Source: a virus
Direction: 5' to 3' (one strand)
Virus record (IMG/VR): IMGVR_UViG_3300043446_000798
Span: 1 to 35,998 of that record
DNA length: 35,998 bases
Of this stretch, positions 26,778 through 34,546 are shown in pieces (the stretch's first letter is position 1; each line of letters starts with the position of its first letter). The notes under the pieces are model-generated. The model was not told where the DNA came from. It saw only the letters and a program-made list of their open reading frames with translations, and ran no database searches. Both the position numbers and the translations under genes were made by a program.

Positions 26778-28247
26778 TTACTTTGGTAAGGAATTAAAAT
26801 CAACTTTATTACCGCCACCACCGCCGGGTTTTACTCCTGCGCCTTTAAATTCTGGGAAGTCAAAAGCTATAGCCATATCGTCGTCTGTATATCCAGCACG
26901 TTTTCCTAGATTACGTTGGACTTCCAATTCAGCCTTTGCTTTATTGATTGCCACTTTACGGATAATTCTAAGTGTAGATTCGATTTTTTTCTGTGTATCT
27001 GGCGATGGCGTGCCAGTAAACAAAGTAGAAGCTTTGTCATAAAGTCCACCAAGAATCGATGGATCGGCGCCAGCTTGCTCAATATCGCGACGGCTTAATG
27101 AAGTATCACCCAAAGCTTTGGCTAATTGCGTTCTAGCTGCGTTAAACGATATGTAATTCTGGTTAGCGATTGAGTCTTTAATACTAGCCAACGCGCTATC
27201 TGCGCCTGTAACCATGTCGCGGAACGGCTTAATTGATTGAATGACTTCATTACGGAAACCACTAATGCCTTTAGGTCCTTCTTTAGTTTGGCCAGGCATT
27301 ACAAGTTTAGCCGCACTTGATGCCGCTCTTGCGTTATCCTCATCTTCTTTACGCTTATTAACTTTTGCTTTCTCAGATTGAGTTAAGTCTTTAAATGGTT
27401 TTCCGTAAAGTTCAGCAGCAATAGCTTCTCTATCCGCACCAAAAGATAGTTCTCTTCCTTCTTTAGGCGTCAACTCTTTAGTCAGGAATTTGTCCATCAT
27501 AGACACATACATCGGCGAGCCAGGAATATAACCAGCGTCTTCCAACGTCTGTGCAAATGCGCTTTTCTTTTCGTTTTCTGGTTTAGTTGTCAAACGAGTC
27601 AACTGCGACTTGTACTCTTGTTTCCAAGCTTCAGAATTGCGGTCCGCGTTAATTAGATCAGCCAATGCTGCTGCATTAGACATATCTGGCGTTATTTTTT
27701 CTGCTGGCTGCAAAGCAGAAATTTGAGCTCTTAACAATGCAATTTGTTGCTCACGACCAGGCGTACCAGCAGGAGTCTTTTCTAACTCATTTAACGCCGT
27801 TATCAATATGCCCAATTCGCGTGCTTTGGCAATATCTGCAGGAACCGCTTGCTGTTGTTCACGACGTGCGGCTGCCTGACGCTGTTGCATCTGCGCTATT
27901 TCGCTGGCTTGTTTGTTGGCATAGTCAGCTAATGTCAGCGCTAATTGTTGGTCACCCATATCGGCGGCGCGCTGCGCTGCTTGCAACAAGGATTGCGGAT
28001 CTGCGGGGTCTACCGATTGCATCAGCTGTTGACGCTGGCTAATCATGCGCAACTGTGGATCTTGCACGCCAAACACGCCAGATAACCCACGGCCTAGTTG
28101 TTGAGCGCCAGAAAATACGCCATAGTTGGCCTGTTGCACTGGCGTCAATCCAGCGTATTGCAGCGCAGCCGCTTGATCCTGCGCTCTTTGTTGCGCCTGG
28201 TATTGTTCAGGTGACGCAAACAGACCTAATATTTCACTCGTTGCCAT
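26778..28247 (-). CDS. Internal virion protein, Gln/Ala-rich
   Basis: 489 residues. The N-terminus ILGLFASPEQYQAQQRAQDQ is followed by LTPVQQANYGVFSGAQQLGR and a long Gln/Ala helical region (AQMQQRQAAARREQQQAVPA), and the C-terminal part (FNAARTQLAKALGDTSLSRR, then a Gly-rich GGGGG tail) is more compact. The pattern 'y......pvQQa.Y..f.agqqlgrgl.glfG..dP' recurs in second internal proteins of podoviruses of marine and freshwater metagenomes. Probably an ejection protein acting with its two neighbours. There is no enzyme motif. The gene is slightly AT-richer than those before it. It begins 13 bases after the previous stop. Confidence 0.68.
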   Translation of the reverse strand: MATSEILGLFASPEQYQAQQRAQDQAAALQYAGLTPVQQANYGVFSGAQQLGRGLSGVFGVQDPQLRMISQRQQLMQSVDPADPQSLLQAAQRAADMGDQQLALTLADYANKQASEIAQMQQRQAAARREQQQAVPADIAKARELGILITALNELEKTPAGTPGREQQIALLRAQISALQPAEKITPDMSNAAALADLINADRNSEAWKQEYKSQLTRLTTKPENEKKSAFAQTLEDAGYIPGSPMYVSMMDKFLTKELTPKEGRELSFGADREAIAAELYGKPFKDLTQSEKAKVNKRKEDEDNARAASSAAKLVMPGQTKEGPKGISGFRNEVIQSIKPFRDMVTGADSALASIKDSIANQNYISFNAARTQLAKALGDTSLSRRDIEQAGADPSILGGLYDKASTLFTGTPSPDTQKKIESTLRIIRKVAINKAKAELEVQRNLGKRAGYTDDDMAIAFDFPEFKGAGVKPGGGGGNKVDFNSLPK

Positions 28248-28260
28248 AACTACCCCTTAT

Positions 28261-29346
28261 CTATTTCCAGACCGATGGTAGTGTGTACGGTACACCACCA
28301 GCGCCGCCAATACCTTGCTGGCTTGCATAGGGTAATGCGCTGCTAGAAGTACCTCCACCAAATAATCCTTTTGCCCAGTCATATACTTGTCCAGCTGCTT
28401 GGCCAAATGCAGGGTTACTACCTAACCCAGAAAGCGAAGCGCTCCAAGGATCGTATGCAGAAGCAGCTTGGATCGTGCGAGCTGCATTTACGCCTCCTTG
28501 CAACAATGACTGACCTACGTTGCCGCCTGCCGTTGCGGCACGACCACCCAGTTGCGCGCCGATATCCAGCGGCTGCTGACCCAGGCTCTCCAGCGTTGAG
28601 ATGCCACCTATCGTGGTCGTAAATGGATTCAATGCGCCTGTGACACCAGATTCGTAACCGCCCAGCAAACCTGCACCTTGGCCAAACAGACCGGTGCCAA
28701 ATGCCAACTGACGCTGGCCTTCCTGCTGCGCTTGCGCTGCTAGTGCTGCGTCCTGCTGCGCCAAGGCGTTGTAGTACGCCTCCATCTCAGGATTGGCTGC
28801 GGCCAGGCCGGGGCTGCCACTAGGGCGCATAGCGGTTCCACCAACGGCCAAGCCCGCACGACCGGTGTTGTACAACTGATTTTGCAGCTGCGCGTACTGA
28901 CGTTCACGGCTAGGCGCAAGCAAGTCGAGTTGGCGCTGCATGTATTGTTGTGCGACTTGTTCTGGCGTTTGCGCTAGATACTGGCCACCAAGTTGGAACA
29001 ACTGTTGCCCAGCGCGTTGCAGCGGGGCGTATGCCTGCGGCGCCATTTCGGCTTCGGATAACCGCTGCCCTGCTAGCGTATCCAAGCGTTCTTGGTACGC
29101 CGCTAGACGCGGATCGATTTGGTACCCAGCACCGATCAGACGCCCTTCAGGACTGAACTGGAATTGGCTCTGACCAAACCGTGTGGTTACCCCGACCGGG
29201 CGAAAACGCTGCTCTTCGGCAGCAATTCGTGCGGCTTCTAATTGCGCGTTTGCGCTAATTTGGGCGGCGCGTTTCTGCGAATTACCGCCTAATATGCCGC
29301 CTAAAAGGCTGGCGCCGCCGCCGATAAGTGCTGCCGTTACTGGCAT
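28261..29346 (-). CDS. Internal virion protein with Gly-rich hydrophobic N-terminus
   Basis: 361 residues. The N-terminus VTAALIGGGASLLGGILGG is a Gly-rich hydrophobic segment suited to membrane insertion, followed by KRAAQISANAQLEAARIAAE and RPVGVTTRFGQSQFQFSPEG, then repetitive Gln/Ala/Gly sequence with 'AQQDAALAAQAQQEGQRQLA' and a Gly/Ser-rich end. Small ejection proteins (T7 gp14, P22 gp7 class) look like this and may open the inner membrane. It is the first of three consecutive large internal-type proteins; the order small-medium-large matches the podoviral core set. Identification is by composition and position. Confidence 0.7.
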   Translation of the reverse strand: MPVTAALIGGGASLLGGILGGNSQKRAAQISANAQLEAARIAAEEQRFRPVGVTTRFGQSQFQFSPEGRLIGAGYQIDPRLAAYQERLDTLAGQRLSEAEMAPQAYAPLQRAGQQLFQLGGQYLAQTPEQVAQQYMQRQLDLLAPSRERQYAQLQNQLYNTGRAGLAVGGTAMRPSGSPGLAAANPEMEAYYNALAQQDAALAAQAQQEGQRQLAFGTGLFGQGAGLLGGYESGVTGALNPFTTTIGGISTLESLGQQPLDIGAQLGGRAATAGGNVGQSLLQGGVNAARTIQAASAYDPWSASLSGLGSNPAFGQAAGQVYDWAKGLFGGGTSSSALPYASQQGIGGAGGVPYTLPSVWK

Positions 29347-29347
29347 G

Positions 29348-29671
29348 TTAGTACCCCTTTATCAGAACTTCATCCACCTTCGCCGGATCTTTCTCGTCAG
29401 TGGCGTGGATGCAATACCAAACACAATCTTCAATGGCTTTAACGCCATGTACCAAACCTGCTTTTATATCTAAACACGCAGGCGCTTCAATAACTTGTAT
29501 CTCATCACCAATCAATACCGCAACACGACCTTTAGCAAGAATCGACAAGTGGCTAAAGTCATGCGTGTGCTTCAAAATTGCCTGCCCAGCCTGCACGCGC
29601 ATCTCTTTGGCGTACATGCCATCAGAGAAGTGATGCGTAATCTGATGGTCTGGTAAGGTTTCGACGATCAT
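29348..29671 (-). CDS. Cupin-domain protein
   Basis: 107 residues from ATG 29671, which overlaps the preceding stop as ATGA; an upstream GTG at 29686 would lie inside the fibre gene. It is one small cupin beta-barrel: motif 1-like ILKHTHDFSHLSILAKGRVA with His ligands, and motif 2-like CLDIKAGLVHGVKAIEDC with a further His. Such cupins occur inside tail operons of aquatic podoviruses; some phage cupins are thought to bind sugars or modify the fibre, but its substrate here is unknown. Genes on both sides are structural, so it could be part of the virion. Confidence 0.78.
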   Translation of the reverse strand: MIVETLPDHQITHHFSDGMYAKEMRVQAGQAILKHTHDFSHLSILAKGRVAVLIGDEIQVIEAPACLDIKAGLVHGVKAIEDCVWYCIHATDEKDPAKVDEVLIKGY

Positions 29672-30351
29672 GCTGTGCGCTTCCACAAATAGACCGTAAT
29701 GTACGGCTGGTAGTTCGCATTAGTTCCACTGGAGCCGGTTGAACTAATAGAAATACCAGTAGTTGCGGTTGACGTTGTATTAGCGTCAGCACCAGTACCG
29801 GATCTACGCGAGAAAGGACCACCGTCCAAATTATCTAGCGTATCTCTGTTGTAAGTATGGCTGTGACCAGGGTCTGTTACTGAGTGTGTGTGGCTTACTA
29901 CGATTGCATCTGCTGAACCGCCGGTTTCTTCAGCAGTATCAAATAATGAATTTCCAGAGTCAAAACCAACCATGACGCGTCCAGCACCAAACGCTGTCCA
30001 CGTACCGAACCCTAACAACGTGCCAGGATTGGTGCTACTAGTTGCGTTGGTGTAGATAGAACCAACCGGGTACAGCGCTTCTTTTATGGCAGTCGCAATA
30101 TCTTGAACAAAAGCCGTGGTGGCTACCTTAGTACTATCGTCAGACGTTGACTGCGTAACAGCTATCGTACCGCTTGGAAGCGTAGGTGTGCCGGTAAACG
30201 TGGGACTTGCGAGATCAGCTTTGGTGGCCACCGCAGTCGCGATATTGTTAAACTCGGTATCAATCTCCGTGCCTTTAACAATCTTAGCCGCATTACCAGA
30301 CGACAGCGCATCCTTGGCTGCGAAGTCCGTTGATTTTGTGTAGTTTGACAA
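29668..30351 (-). CDS. Short tail fibre/collar-type protein
   Basis: 227 residues. The N-terminus NAAKIVKGTEIDTEFNNIAT is the adaptor segment seen in many short fibres. LASPTFTGTPTLPSGTIAVT and DDSTKVATTAFVQDI are shaft repeats. Then comes the tail-collar/gp10-like PVGSIYTNATSSTNPGTLLGF module with GWTAFGAGR-type turn and HTHSVTDPGHSHTYN, a His-rich metal-binding loop typical of the T4 gp12 or gp10 type receptor-binding head. The end (NYQPYITVYLWKRTA) is the usual trimer closing strand. It is the second fibre besides the collagen-like one; both could form receptor contacts. It follows an inserted homing nuclease. Confidence 0.88.
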   Translation of the reverse strand: MSNYTKSTDFAAKDALSSGNAAKIVKGTEIDTEFNNIATAVATKADLASPTFTGTPTLPSGTIAVTQSTSDDSTKVATTAFVQDIATAIKEALYPVGSIYTNATSSTNPGTLLGFGTWTAFGAGRVMVGFDSGNSLFDTAEETGGSADAIVVSHTHSVTDPGHSHTYNRDTLDNLDGGPFSRRSGTGADANTTSTATTGISISSTGSSGTNANYQPYITVYLWKRTA

Positions 30352-30352
30352 A

Positions 30353-30886
30353 TCAATCCCCTTGTTTCAAATATGCGACTAACATCTCTAGCTCTTGCAA
30401 AGTAGCCGCTCCTTTTATGCGGTTAGCTTTCCAAGATATAACTTGAATGTTGTCAGCGGTGTAGCCTTTTGTTGAGTCTATGCGGTCAATGCTTGGGCTG
30501 CTATCTCTAAACCCAGCCTTGTTAAATTCAAGTTTTACACCAAAAATCGGGCATAGCCCATCAGCAGGATAAATAGCCTTTACATCCGCAACTGATATGG
30601 AATGCTCCCTATTTTTGTCCTTAGCCCTTTGCTTTGATGCGTTTATCAACATTTGCAAACGGTAGTCAAAATTTTGACGCCGCGCCTTTTGATACTGCCT
30701 AGAATATTCCGCAAATTTTTCTTTATTTTTGCTACGCCGTTTTGCTTGATATTCCACATCACAGGTTCTACATCTATATTGCAGTTTATCTTTTGCCGAA
30801 TTATTTAGCGAAAAGTCGGAAATAGGTTTATTTACGTGGCACGCGCAGCAACGTTTTGTCGTAGTAACTAACTGAAGCGCGCTCAT
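30353..30886 (-). CDS. HNH homing endonuclease with Cys4 N-terminal finger
   Basis: 177 residues. Residues 13-42 hold a Cys4 finger (CCAC ... QYRCRTC) nearly identical in pattern to that of the endonuclease VII-type gene at 7567. A basic linker (KRRSKNKEKFAEYSRQYQK) and an HNH-like nuclease follow (LCPIFGVKLEF, SIDRIDSTKGYTADNIQVIS with D134, D137, N146, and WKANRIKG with N155/R156). It is free-standing between nozzle and fibre genes; its ATG overlaps the nozzle stop by 4 bases and its end abuts the fibre start. AT content is higher than in the flanking genes. Likely a mobile element without a role for the virion. Confidence 0.88.
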   Translation of the reverse strand: MSALQLVTTTKRCCACHVNKPISDFSLNNSAKDKLQYRCRTCDVEYQAKRRSKNKEKFAEYSRQYQKARRQNFDYRLQMLINASKQRAKDKNREHSISVADVKAIYPADGLCPIFGVKLEFNKAGFRDSSPSIDRIDSTKGYTADNIQVISWKANRIKGAATLQELEMLVAYLKQGD

Positions 30887-32442
30887 GACAACCTTCCGTT
30901 TTTCGACAGAATTTCAATTTTTTGAATCGACAACGGCGAAGAATTGATATTAGCTTCGTAACCCGTTTGAACGATACGGCCAGTACCCGTACCTTGCGCG
31001 TATAGCGTTTGTAGTGCAACACCATCGGCGTACTCCGCAACAGGGACACCATTAGAACCATATTCAGCAATTCCATATTCCGCTACACTCTGCGTAGGAA
31101 TTTGCGTATTTTGTGACAGGTAATTCTCACTGAAATCAAAACCCCACTTAATAGTTACATACTGATTTGTGCCACCAATAACAATAACGCCGATGCGCTT
31201 TAATATAGACGTGACGCTTTGGTCGCCTAAGTCGCTGTGATTGGTGTAGTACTGGAATCGATACTCGGCGGTGTCATCCAAGTACGTGCTGTATTTACCG
31301 ATGTAACCCGTTTGACCCAGAAGCAAGTCACCATTGCGACGCGACAATAAAGCTGATGGCGTAATCGACGTCCATTGTGTTACTCGCGCAGATCCATCAG
31401 GCAAATATCCACGCGTATCAAACACGTAGACAGACTGATTGGTCGGCAACGTCAGCAGGTAAAACGCATTGATTTCCGAGTACACAGCCTTGATATTAGC
31501 CAGCGTCTCGCCAGCAATAATGCCCATCAAGTCGTTTCGCACGTTCTTGCTGATGTCACGGAACGGCGCAGACTTCTCCTGAATTGTGCGCATCAATGAA
31601 CGCACGCCGCTGTTGGATAGAAAGAAGACGTCAGTCGCGGTGCCTTGGATCGAGTCGCGGGAAATGCAGCCAATGCCGACCACCGTATCGTTTAGCGACA
31701 TCGTTGAAGGCGTTGTTGCACCCTGGTAAACCAATATCTGGCGCTTACCAAAGATGATCAGAAAATTGTTATGCGCAGCTAGGCCGACAATCTCGTCGGG
31801 TCCTGCAGGCCATACATTGTTCACATTCAATGTGCCGGATGTGCCGCCCGTGTAAACGTGGCCGGCCAGCAAATCAGAGAACGTCAGGGTTTGCTTGTCC
31901 GATGCGGTATTCGCGATCCACAGACGACCGTAGGCCGAGATGACGATATTGCCCGACGGCACCGTGCCGGCGTAGCCTGTCTTCTCACTGACACGGCGGT
32001 ACGTGGTCGTGCTAACCGCTGGATCGTAAATCAGCGGGTCATGGCCTGTCTGGAAGAAATAAGTGATGCCATTAAGCGACGCGCATTGCCAGTTGTTGGC
32101 CGTAATAGTCGGGGCGGTACCCCCTCCCCCATAGGTGAGTTGAACTACAGCATTACTACCATCGAGCTTAAAAATCTTGTTGTTGCCGGCAAATAGGATC
32201 GTGTACGTACCGTCTGCCTGCACCAGCTCATGGATGACGCCAACATCGTTGGCGCCCAGATTGCCAGAGCTACTGTTGACTTTGGCCCAGCCCTTACGTG
32301 CGCCTACCCGGCCATACTGATCGATGACGCAATTCGTCGCCACCAAAGCAAACCCCGCGTTCAAATCGAGCGGCGAATCTTGGGTGTTCAGGCCGTAAAA
32401 GCCTGGCGCCGAGATCGTATCGATGCGCAGTGCTTGGCTCAT
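30883..32442 (-). CDS. Tail nozzle / tubular protein B-like
   Basis: 519 residues. It looks like the beta-propeller or tail nozzle of podoviruses (T7 gp12, P22 gp10 class): N-terminal APGFYGLNTQDSPLDL, then CVIDQYGRVGARKGWAKVN, typical of nozzle proteins that begin by listing a trimmed contact segment, and repeated blades such as SLNGITYFFQTGHDPLIYD, GRLWIANTASDKQTLTFSD, NFLIIFGKRQILVYQGATTP and FLSNSGVRSLMR. The C-terminal part is beta-rich. It stands next to the adaptor gene in the order adaptor-nozzle-fibre. No enzyme motifs. The role is from blade pattern and position. Confidence 0.82.
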   Translation of the reverse strand: MSQALRIDTISAPGFYGLNTQDSPLDLNAGFALVATNCVIDQYGRVGARKGWAKVNSSSGNLGANDVGVIHELVQADGTYTILFAGNNKIFKLDGSNAVVQLTYGGGGTAPTITANNWQCASLNGITYFFQTGHDPLIYDPAVSTTTYRRVSEKTGYAGTVPSGNIVISAYGRLWIANTASDKQTLTFSDLLAGHVYTGGTSGTLNVNNVWPAGPDEIVGLAAHNNFLIIFGKRQILVYQGATTPSTMSLNDTVVGIGCISRDSIQGTATDVFFLSNSGVRSLMRTIQEKSAPFRDISKNVRNDLMGIIAGETLANIKAVYSEINAFYLLTLPTNQSVYVFDTRGYLPDGSARVTQWTSITPSALLSRRNGDLLLGQTGYIGKYSTYLDDTAEYRFQYYTNHSDLGDQSVTSILKRIGVIVIGGTNQYVTIKWGFDFSENYLSQNTQIPTQSVAEYGIAEYGSNGVPVAEYADGVALQTLYAQGTGTGRIVQTGYEANINSSPLSIQKIEILSKNGRLS

Positions 32443-33089
32443 GAGGGGTAGAACTCCTGCATTTCTGGGAACCGCGTGGCTTCCAAAGCAATGTAATCCG
32501 ACAGCATGGTCTTATACAGCGCGTAGGCTTCTGAGGAGTTCAGACCGCCATCTTCGCCGCGCTCAACCAAAGCTCTTGCGTAGGCATTCTGCGCCACCAG
32601 CACGTCTGGCACCAACACCGATGTCGAGTCCGACGACAGTGTGGCTTGCGGAATAGTCAGGAAAAACTTGATGGTATAGACACCATTGGGGCGGCCCCAC
32701 AGTTGCACCTTGGCGTCGCCACTGCCGTCCACGCCCTCAAAGCAATATTCGGTAGGCACCGCAGTAACGGTCGGCTGCAGGTTCTGCTTGCGACGCATCT
32801 CGCCCACAGGAATGACTTCCATGACGACATTGCTGGTGGTGTTCAGTGGGTCACTGCTGACACGGAATTTCTGACCAGCGCCGGTCAACGAATACTCGTA
32901 AACGCTGCCGGAGGTCGTAATCGTGATTTCTTGGCCTAGCGCGTTCCAATCGTAGGCGTCCTCGATCTGGCGCTTGGCGTCATTGACGAATTTACCGATG
33001 AGCGACGAATAATTAGTCAAGCTAACCGTAGTGACGGTCTGCTCTCGCAATCGGAGTAGCACATCGTTGACGAGTTCTAAGTAGGTCAT
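32439..33089 (-). CDS. Tail adaptor / tubular protein A-like
   Basis: 216 residues. N-terminal TYLELVNDVLLRLREQTVTT, then YSSLIGKFVNDAKRQIEDAY with DWNALGQEITI: the helical motif shared by T7 gp11 / P22 gp4-type adaptors ('...y..li...vN.a...ie....W..l'). A beta middle section (VYEYSLTGAGQKFRVSSDPL) and the helical end ERGEDGGLNSSEAYALYKTM complete it. It docks below the portal and binds the nozzle. The gene ends with a 4-base overlap to the nozzle and begins by overlapping the preceding small gene. Confidence 0.85.
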   Translation of the reverse strand: MTYLELVNDVLLRLREQTVTTVSLTNYSSLIGKFVNDAKRQIEDAYDWNALGQEITITTSGSVYEYSLTGAGQKFRVSSDPLNTTSNVVMEVIPVGEMRRKQNLQPTVTAVPTEYCFEGVDGSGDAKVQLWGRPNGVYTIKFFLTIPQATLSSDSTSVLVPDVLVAQNAYARALVERGEDGGLNSSEAYALYKTMLSDYIALEATRFPEMQEFYPS

Positions 33090-33388
33090 TTGCTTTTCGC
33101 CTTATTCCTTGCGGATATAGCTTTAGCTTTTACCTTTGCATCTGCCTTGGATGTAGCGCCCCAAGCGTTTAAGGACAACAGCAGCCGGGTAGGCTTACCG
33201 TCTACACGCTCTGGACCGGGCATATTGCCCATCCTGGCAAGAAAAGAAGCTCGTCGTGGGTTATCGCCGGATTTCACCGGCGCTTTGAGGTTGCCCCCAG
33301 TTGCTGCATTATAAGACTCCCGGCCTTTGGCATTCAAGCCGCCTTTTGCATTTTGACCGGCTTTTCTTTGCCAAGCGGGTGTTTTCAT
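33086..33388 (-). CDS. Small basic protein, DUF6321-like
   Basis: 100 residues, very basic. The core KAGQNAKGGLNAKGRESYNA and GGNLKAPVKSGDNPRRASF, then LARMGNMPGP, is the sequence pattern I know as DUF6321 in phages ('GGLNakGR.sY...tgg.LKAPV'). The C-terminus is Lys/Ala-rich (KVKAKAISARNKAKSK), probably unstructured and nucleic-acid-binding. Function is not known; it is always encoded near head-completion genes, so packaging or head stabilisation are possible. It overlaps both neighbours by 4 bases. Confidence 0.78.
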   Translation of the reverse strand: MKTPAWQRKAGQNAKGGLNAKGRESYNAATGGNLKAPVKSGDNPRRASFLARMGNMPGPERVDGKPTRLLLSLNAWGATSKADAKVKAKAISARNKAKSK

Positions 33389-33540
33389 TTCTTCCTCGCT
33401 GCCCTCATATTGTCGATCAAATTCGGGTAGGGCCGTCCAGCTGCCTTGGCCATACGCTTGGCCGACGCCTTTTTCGCTGGGGTCAAGGGCTTAGATTCAC
33501 CCAGCTTTTTAGGCCGTTTGGCCTCCCAGACCGGCTTCAC
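33385..33540 (-). CDS. Small basic head-region protein with GTG start (51 residues)
   Basis: 51 codons, a gene too short for usual cut-offs. It starts with GTG at 33540 that overlaps the previous TGA (GTGA), and its TGA overlaps the next ATG (ATGA). The sequence is basic and Pro/Ala/Lys-rich (VKPVWEAKRPKKLGESKPL) and ends with a conserved-looking GRPYPNLIDNMRAARKK. I recall this ending in short proteins of other aquatic phages. The tight overlap on both sides, clear coding character and family ending support it. Function unknown; it is one of three consecutive basic small proteins. Confidence 0.75.
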   Translation of the reverse strand: MKPVWEAKRPKKLGESKPLTPAKKASAKRMAKAAGRPYPNLIDNMRAARKK

Positions 33541-33701
33541 TTCTTGGCCTTTTTCTTGGCCATGCCAGCCTCCGACAGAGCGATCGCAATCGCCTGCTTG
33601 CGGGATTTGACCACAGGGCCGCCTTTGCCGGAGTGCAAACCGCCGGTCTTAAATTCGTGCATTACTTTGCCAACCTTTTTTGCGCCAGTTGCTTTTTTCA
33701 T
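33537..33701 (-). CDS. Small basic protein, DUF6496-like
   Basis: 54 residues from MKKATGAKKVGKVMHEFKTG at 33701; this ATG has AGGA upstream, while the longer frame begins inside the previous gene. The pattern 'kvMHEFK.G.LhSG.g..V.sRKQAIAIALSEAG' (here VVKSRKQAIAIALSEAG) is the signature of DUF6496, a short, strongly conserved phage and plasmid protein without known function, ending in a Lys-rich tail. It likely binds nucleic acid. It lies in the head-gene cluster and overlaps the next gene by the GTGA junction. Confidence 0.82.
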   Translation of the reverse strand: MKKATGAKKVGKVMHEFKTGGLHSGKGGPVVKSRKQAIAIALSEAGMAKKKAKK

Positions 33702-33703
33702 GA

Positions 33704-34111
33704 TCATTCCTTTGTGATGGGACCGCCGGATTTCCACGCGTCGCAGGTGCGGTTAGACGCGCAGGTGAACTGAAACAGGTCGCAGTAGCCCAAATCGGCA
33801 GCAGCGACAAACTCTTCATCGTAAGACAGCTCGTTCTTGCCTTCGTCTTTTTCCAAGCCCCCAATGATGCACTGCATCATGGCTGGCGTCTGGATAAAAG
33901 CCGCGCAGTTGCCGCATCGCATACTCTTTACTTCCGATGTCGGCGCGTTATACATCTTGGCCTTTTTCAGCCAGAAATACTCGCTGGGCGTATTCGGGTC
34001 AGGCGGTCCGTAACCATACTCTTTGAACGCATGATTGCGGTTCTTCAAGTTAACAGACACATCCTGAGTAGATACAGGACATGTTTTGCCACTTAGTAGG
34101 CCCGTTTTCAT
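33704..34111 (-). CDS. Cys-rich protein of the head cluster, probable metal- or Fe-S-binding
   Basis: 135 residues with seven Cys: SGKTC near the N-terminus, then RCGNCAAF, MMQCIIGG, GYCDLFQFTC and RTCDAWKSGGP. The spacing C..C...C...C......C....C with 'GGPIT' at the end is a recurring pattern in unnamed phage proteins and resembles small high-potential iron-sulphur proteins in layout ('CGNCA.f....C........GyC..f.f.c....tCd.W..GG'). The first 60 residues (RNHAFKEYGYGPPDPNTPSE) are extended. If an iron-sulphur cluster is present, it would be unusual for a virion-operon protein. Function unknown. Confidence 0.75.
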   Translation of the reverse strand: MKTGLLSGKTCPVSTQDVSVNLKNRNHAFKEYGYGPPDPNTPSEYFWLKKAKMYNAPTSEVKSMRCGNCAAFIQTPAMMQCIIGGLEKDEGKNELSYDEEFVAAADLGYCDLFQFTCASNRTCDAWKSGGPITKE

Positions 34112-34314
34112 CTAAAAAATATCCTGTCTGCGGCAAAAGTCAGCACGCCGCCCAAAGCGGATGCGATCGTCATGCCCATCCAAAAGCCGCCTTTGGACTT
34201 ATTGGCCATTTCCAATAATTGCTTGACATCATTGCGCAGCGCATGGATCTCGGATTGCATGAGTTCTACTTGCGCTTCCAGTTTGCCAAACTCTCTTGGG
34301 TCAATTTCCGACAT
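34108..34314 (-). CDS. Coiled-coil protein with C-terminal membrane segment
   Basis: 68 residues: a heptad-like helix (FGKLEAQVELMQSEIHALRN) followed by a polar hinge and a C-terminal hydrophobic segment (FWMGMTIASALGGVLTFAAD, about 44-63) ending RIFFR. This matches XhlA-type or hemolysin-like small phage membrane proteins, which sometimes support holin action, though it is placed far from the lysis genes. It overlaps the genes before and behind. It could also be a membrane-active virion component. Confidence 0.72.
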   Translation of the reverse strand: MSEIDPREFGKLEAQVELMQSEIHALRNDVKQLLEMANKSKGGFWMGMTIASALGGVLTFAADRIFFR

Positions 34315-34504
34315 TTTCCATCTTCCTTGGCCGCCCCTGTCGTTTTGCTGGTGGGGATAGGGTTACCAAATGAGCTTCTTCGCTGTGTGTATCCTCGGGT
34401 ATATCAACGCGGATATAGCCTTGATGGCCCTTCATGCTGTCGATGTCGTGCTGCAAAGTAAACGTGACCGTCTGGCCACTGGATAGACACTTAAAAGTTG
34501 CCAT
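34301..34504 (-). CDS. Hypothetical small late protein
   Basis: 67 residues from ATG 34504 with GGAGG seven bases upstream; the longer frame lacks support. The sequence starts as a beta segment (MATFKCLSSGQTVTFTLQHD), continues with KGHQGYIRVDI, and has a basic Pro-rich C-terminus (PPAKRQGRPRKMENV) including GRPRK, an AT-hook-like DNA-contact sequence. It lies between decoration-type and coiled-coil genes. No family identified. Confidence 0.72.
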   Translation of the reverse strand: MATFKCLSSGQTVTFTLQHDIDSMKGHQGYIRVDIPEDTHSEEAHLVTLSPPAKRQGRPRKMENVGN

Positions 34505-34525
34505 GAAACCTCCGGATGGCAAGAC

Positions 34526-34541
34526 GGGGGCCAAAGCCCCC
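34526..34541. terminator. GC hairpin behind the decoration-like gene (weak terminator)
   Basis: GGGGGC (34526-34531), loop CAAA, GCCCCC (34536-34541). On the leftward RNA the stem is followed by GTCTTGCC, a poor U-tract; rightward by GGCTTTT. It may attenuate or protect mRNA ends rather than stop transcription fully. Confidence 0.4.
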
Positions 34542-34546
34542 GGCTT

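Noticed and set aside
1591-30351. Diversity-generating retroelement acting on a fibre gene, as in BPP-1
   Set aside because: No reverse transcriptase frame and no template/variable repeat pair was seen.
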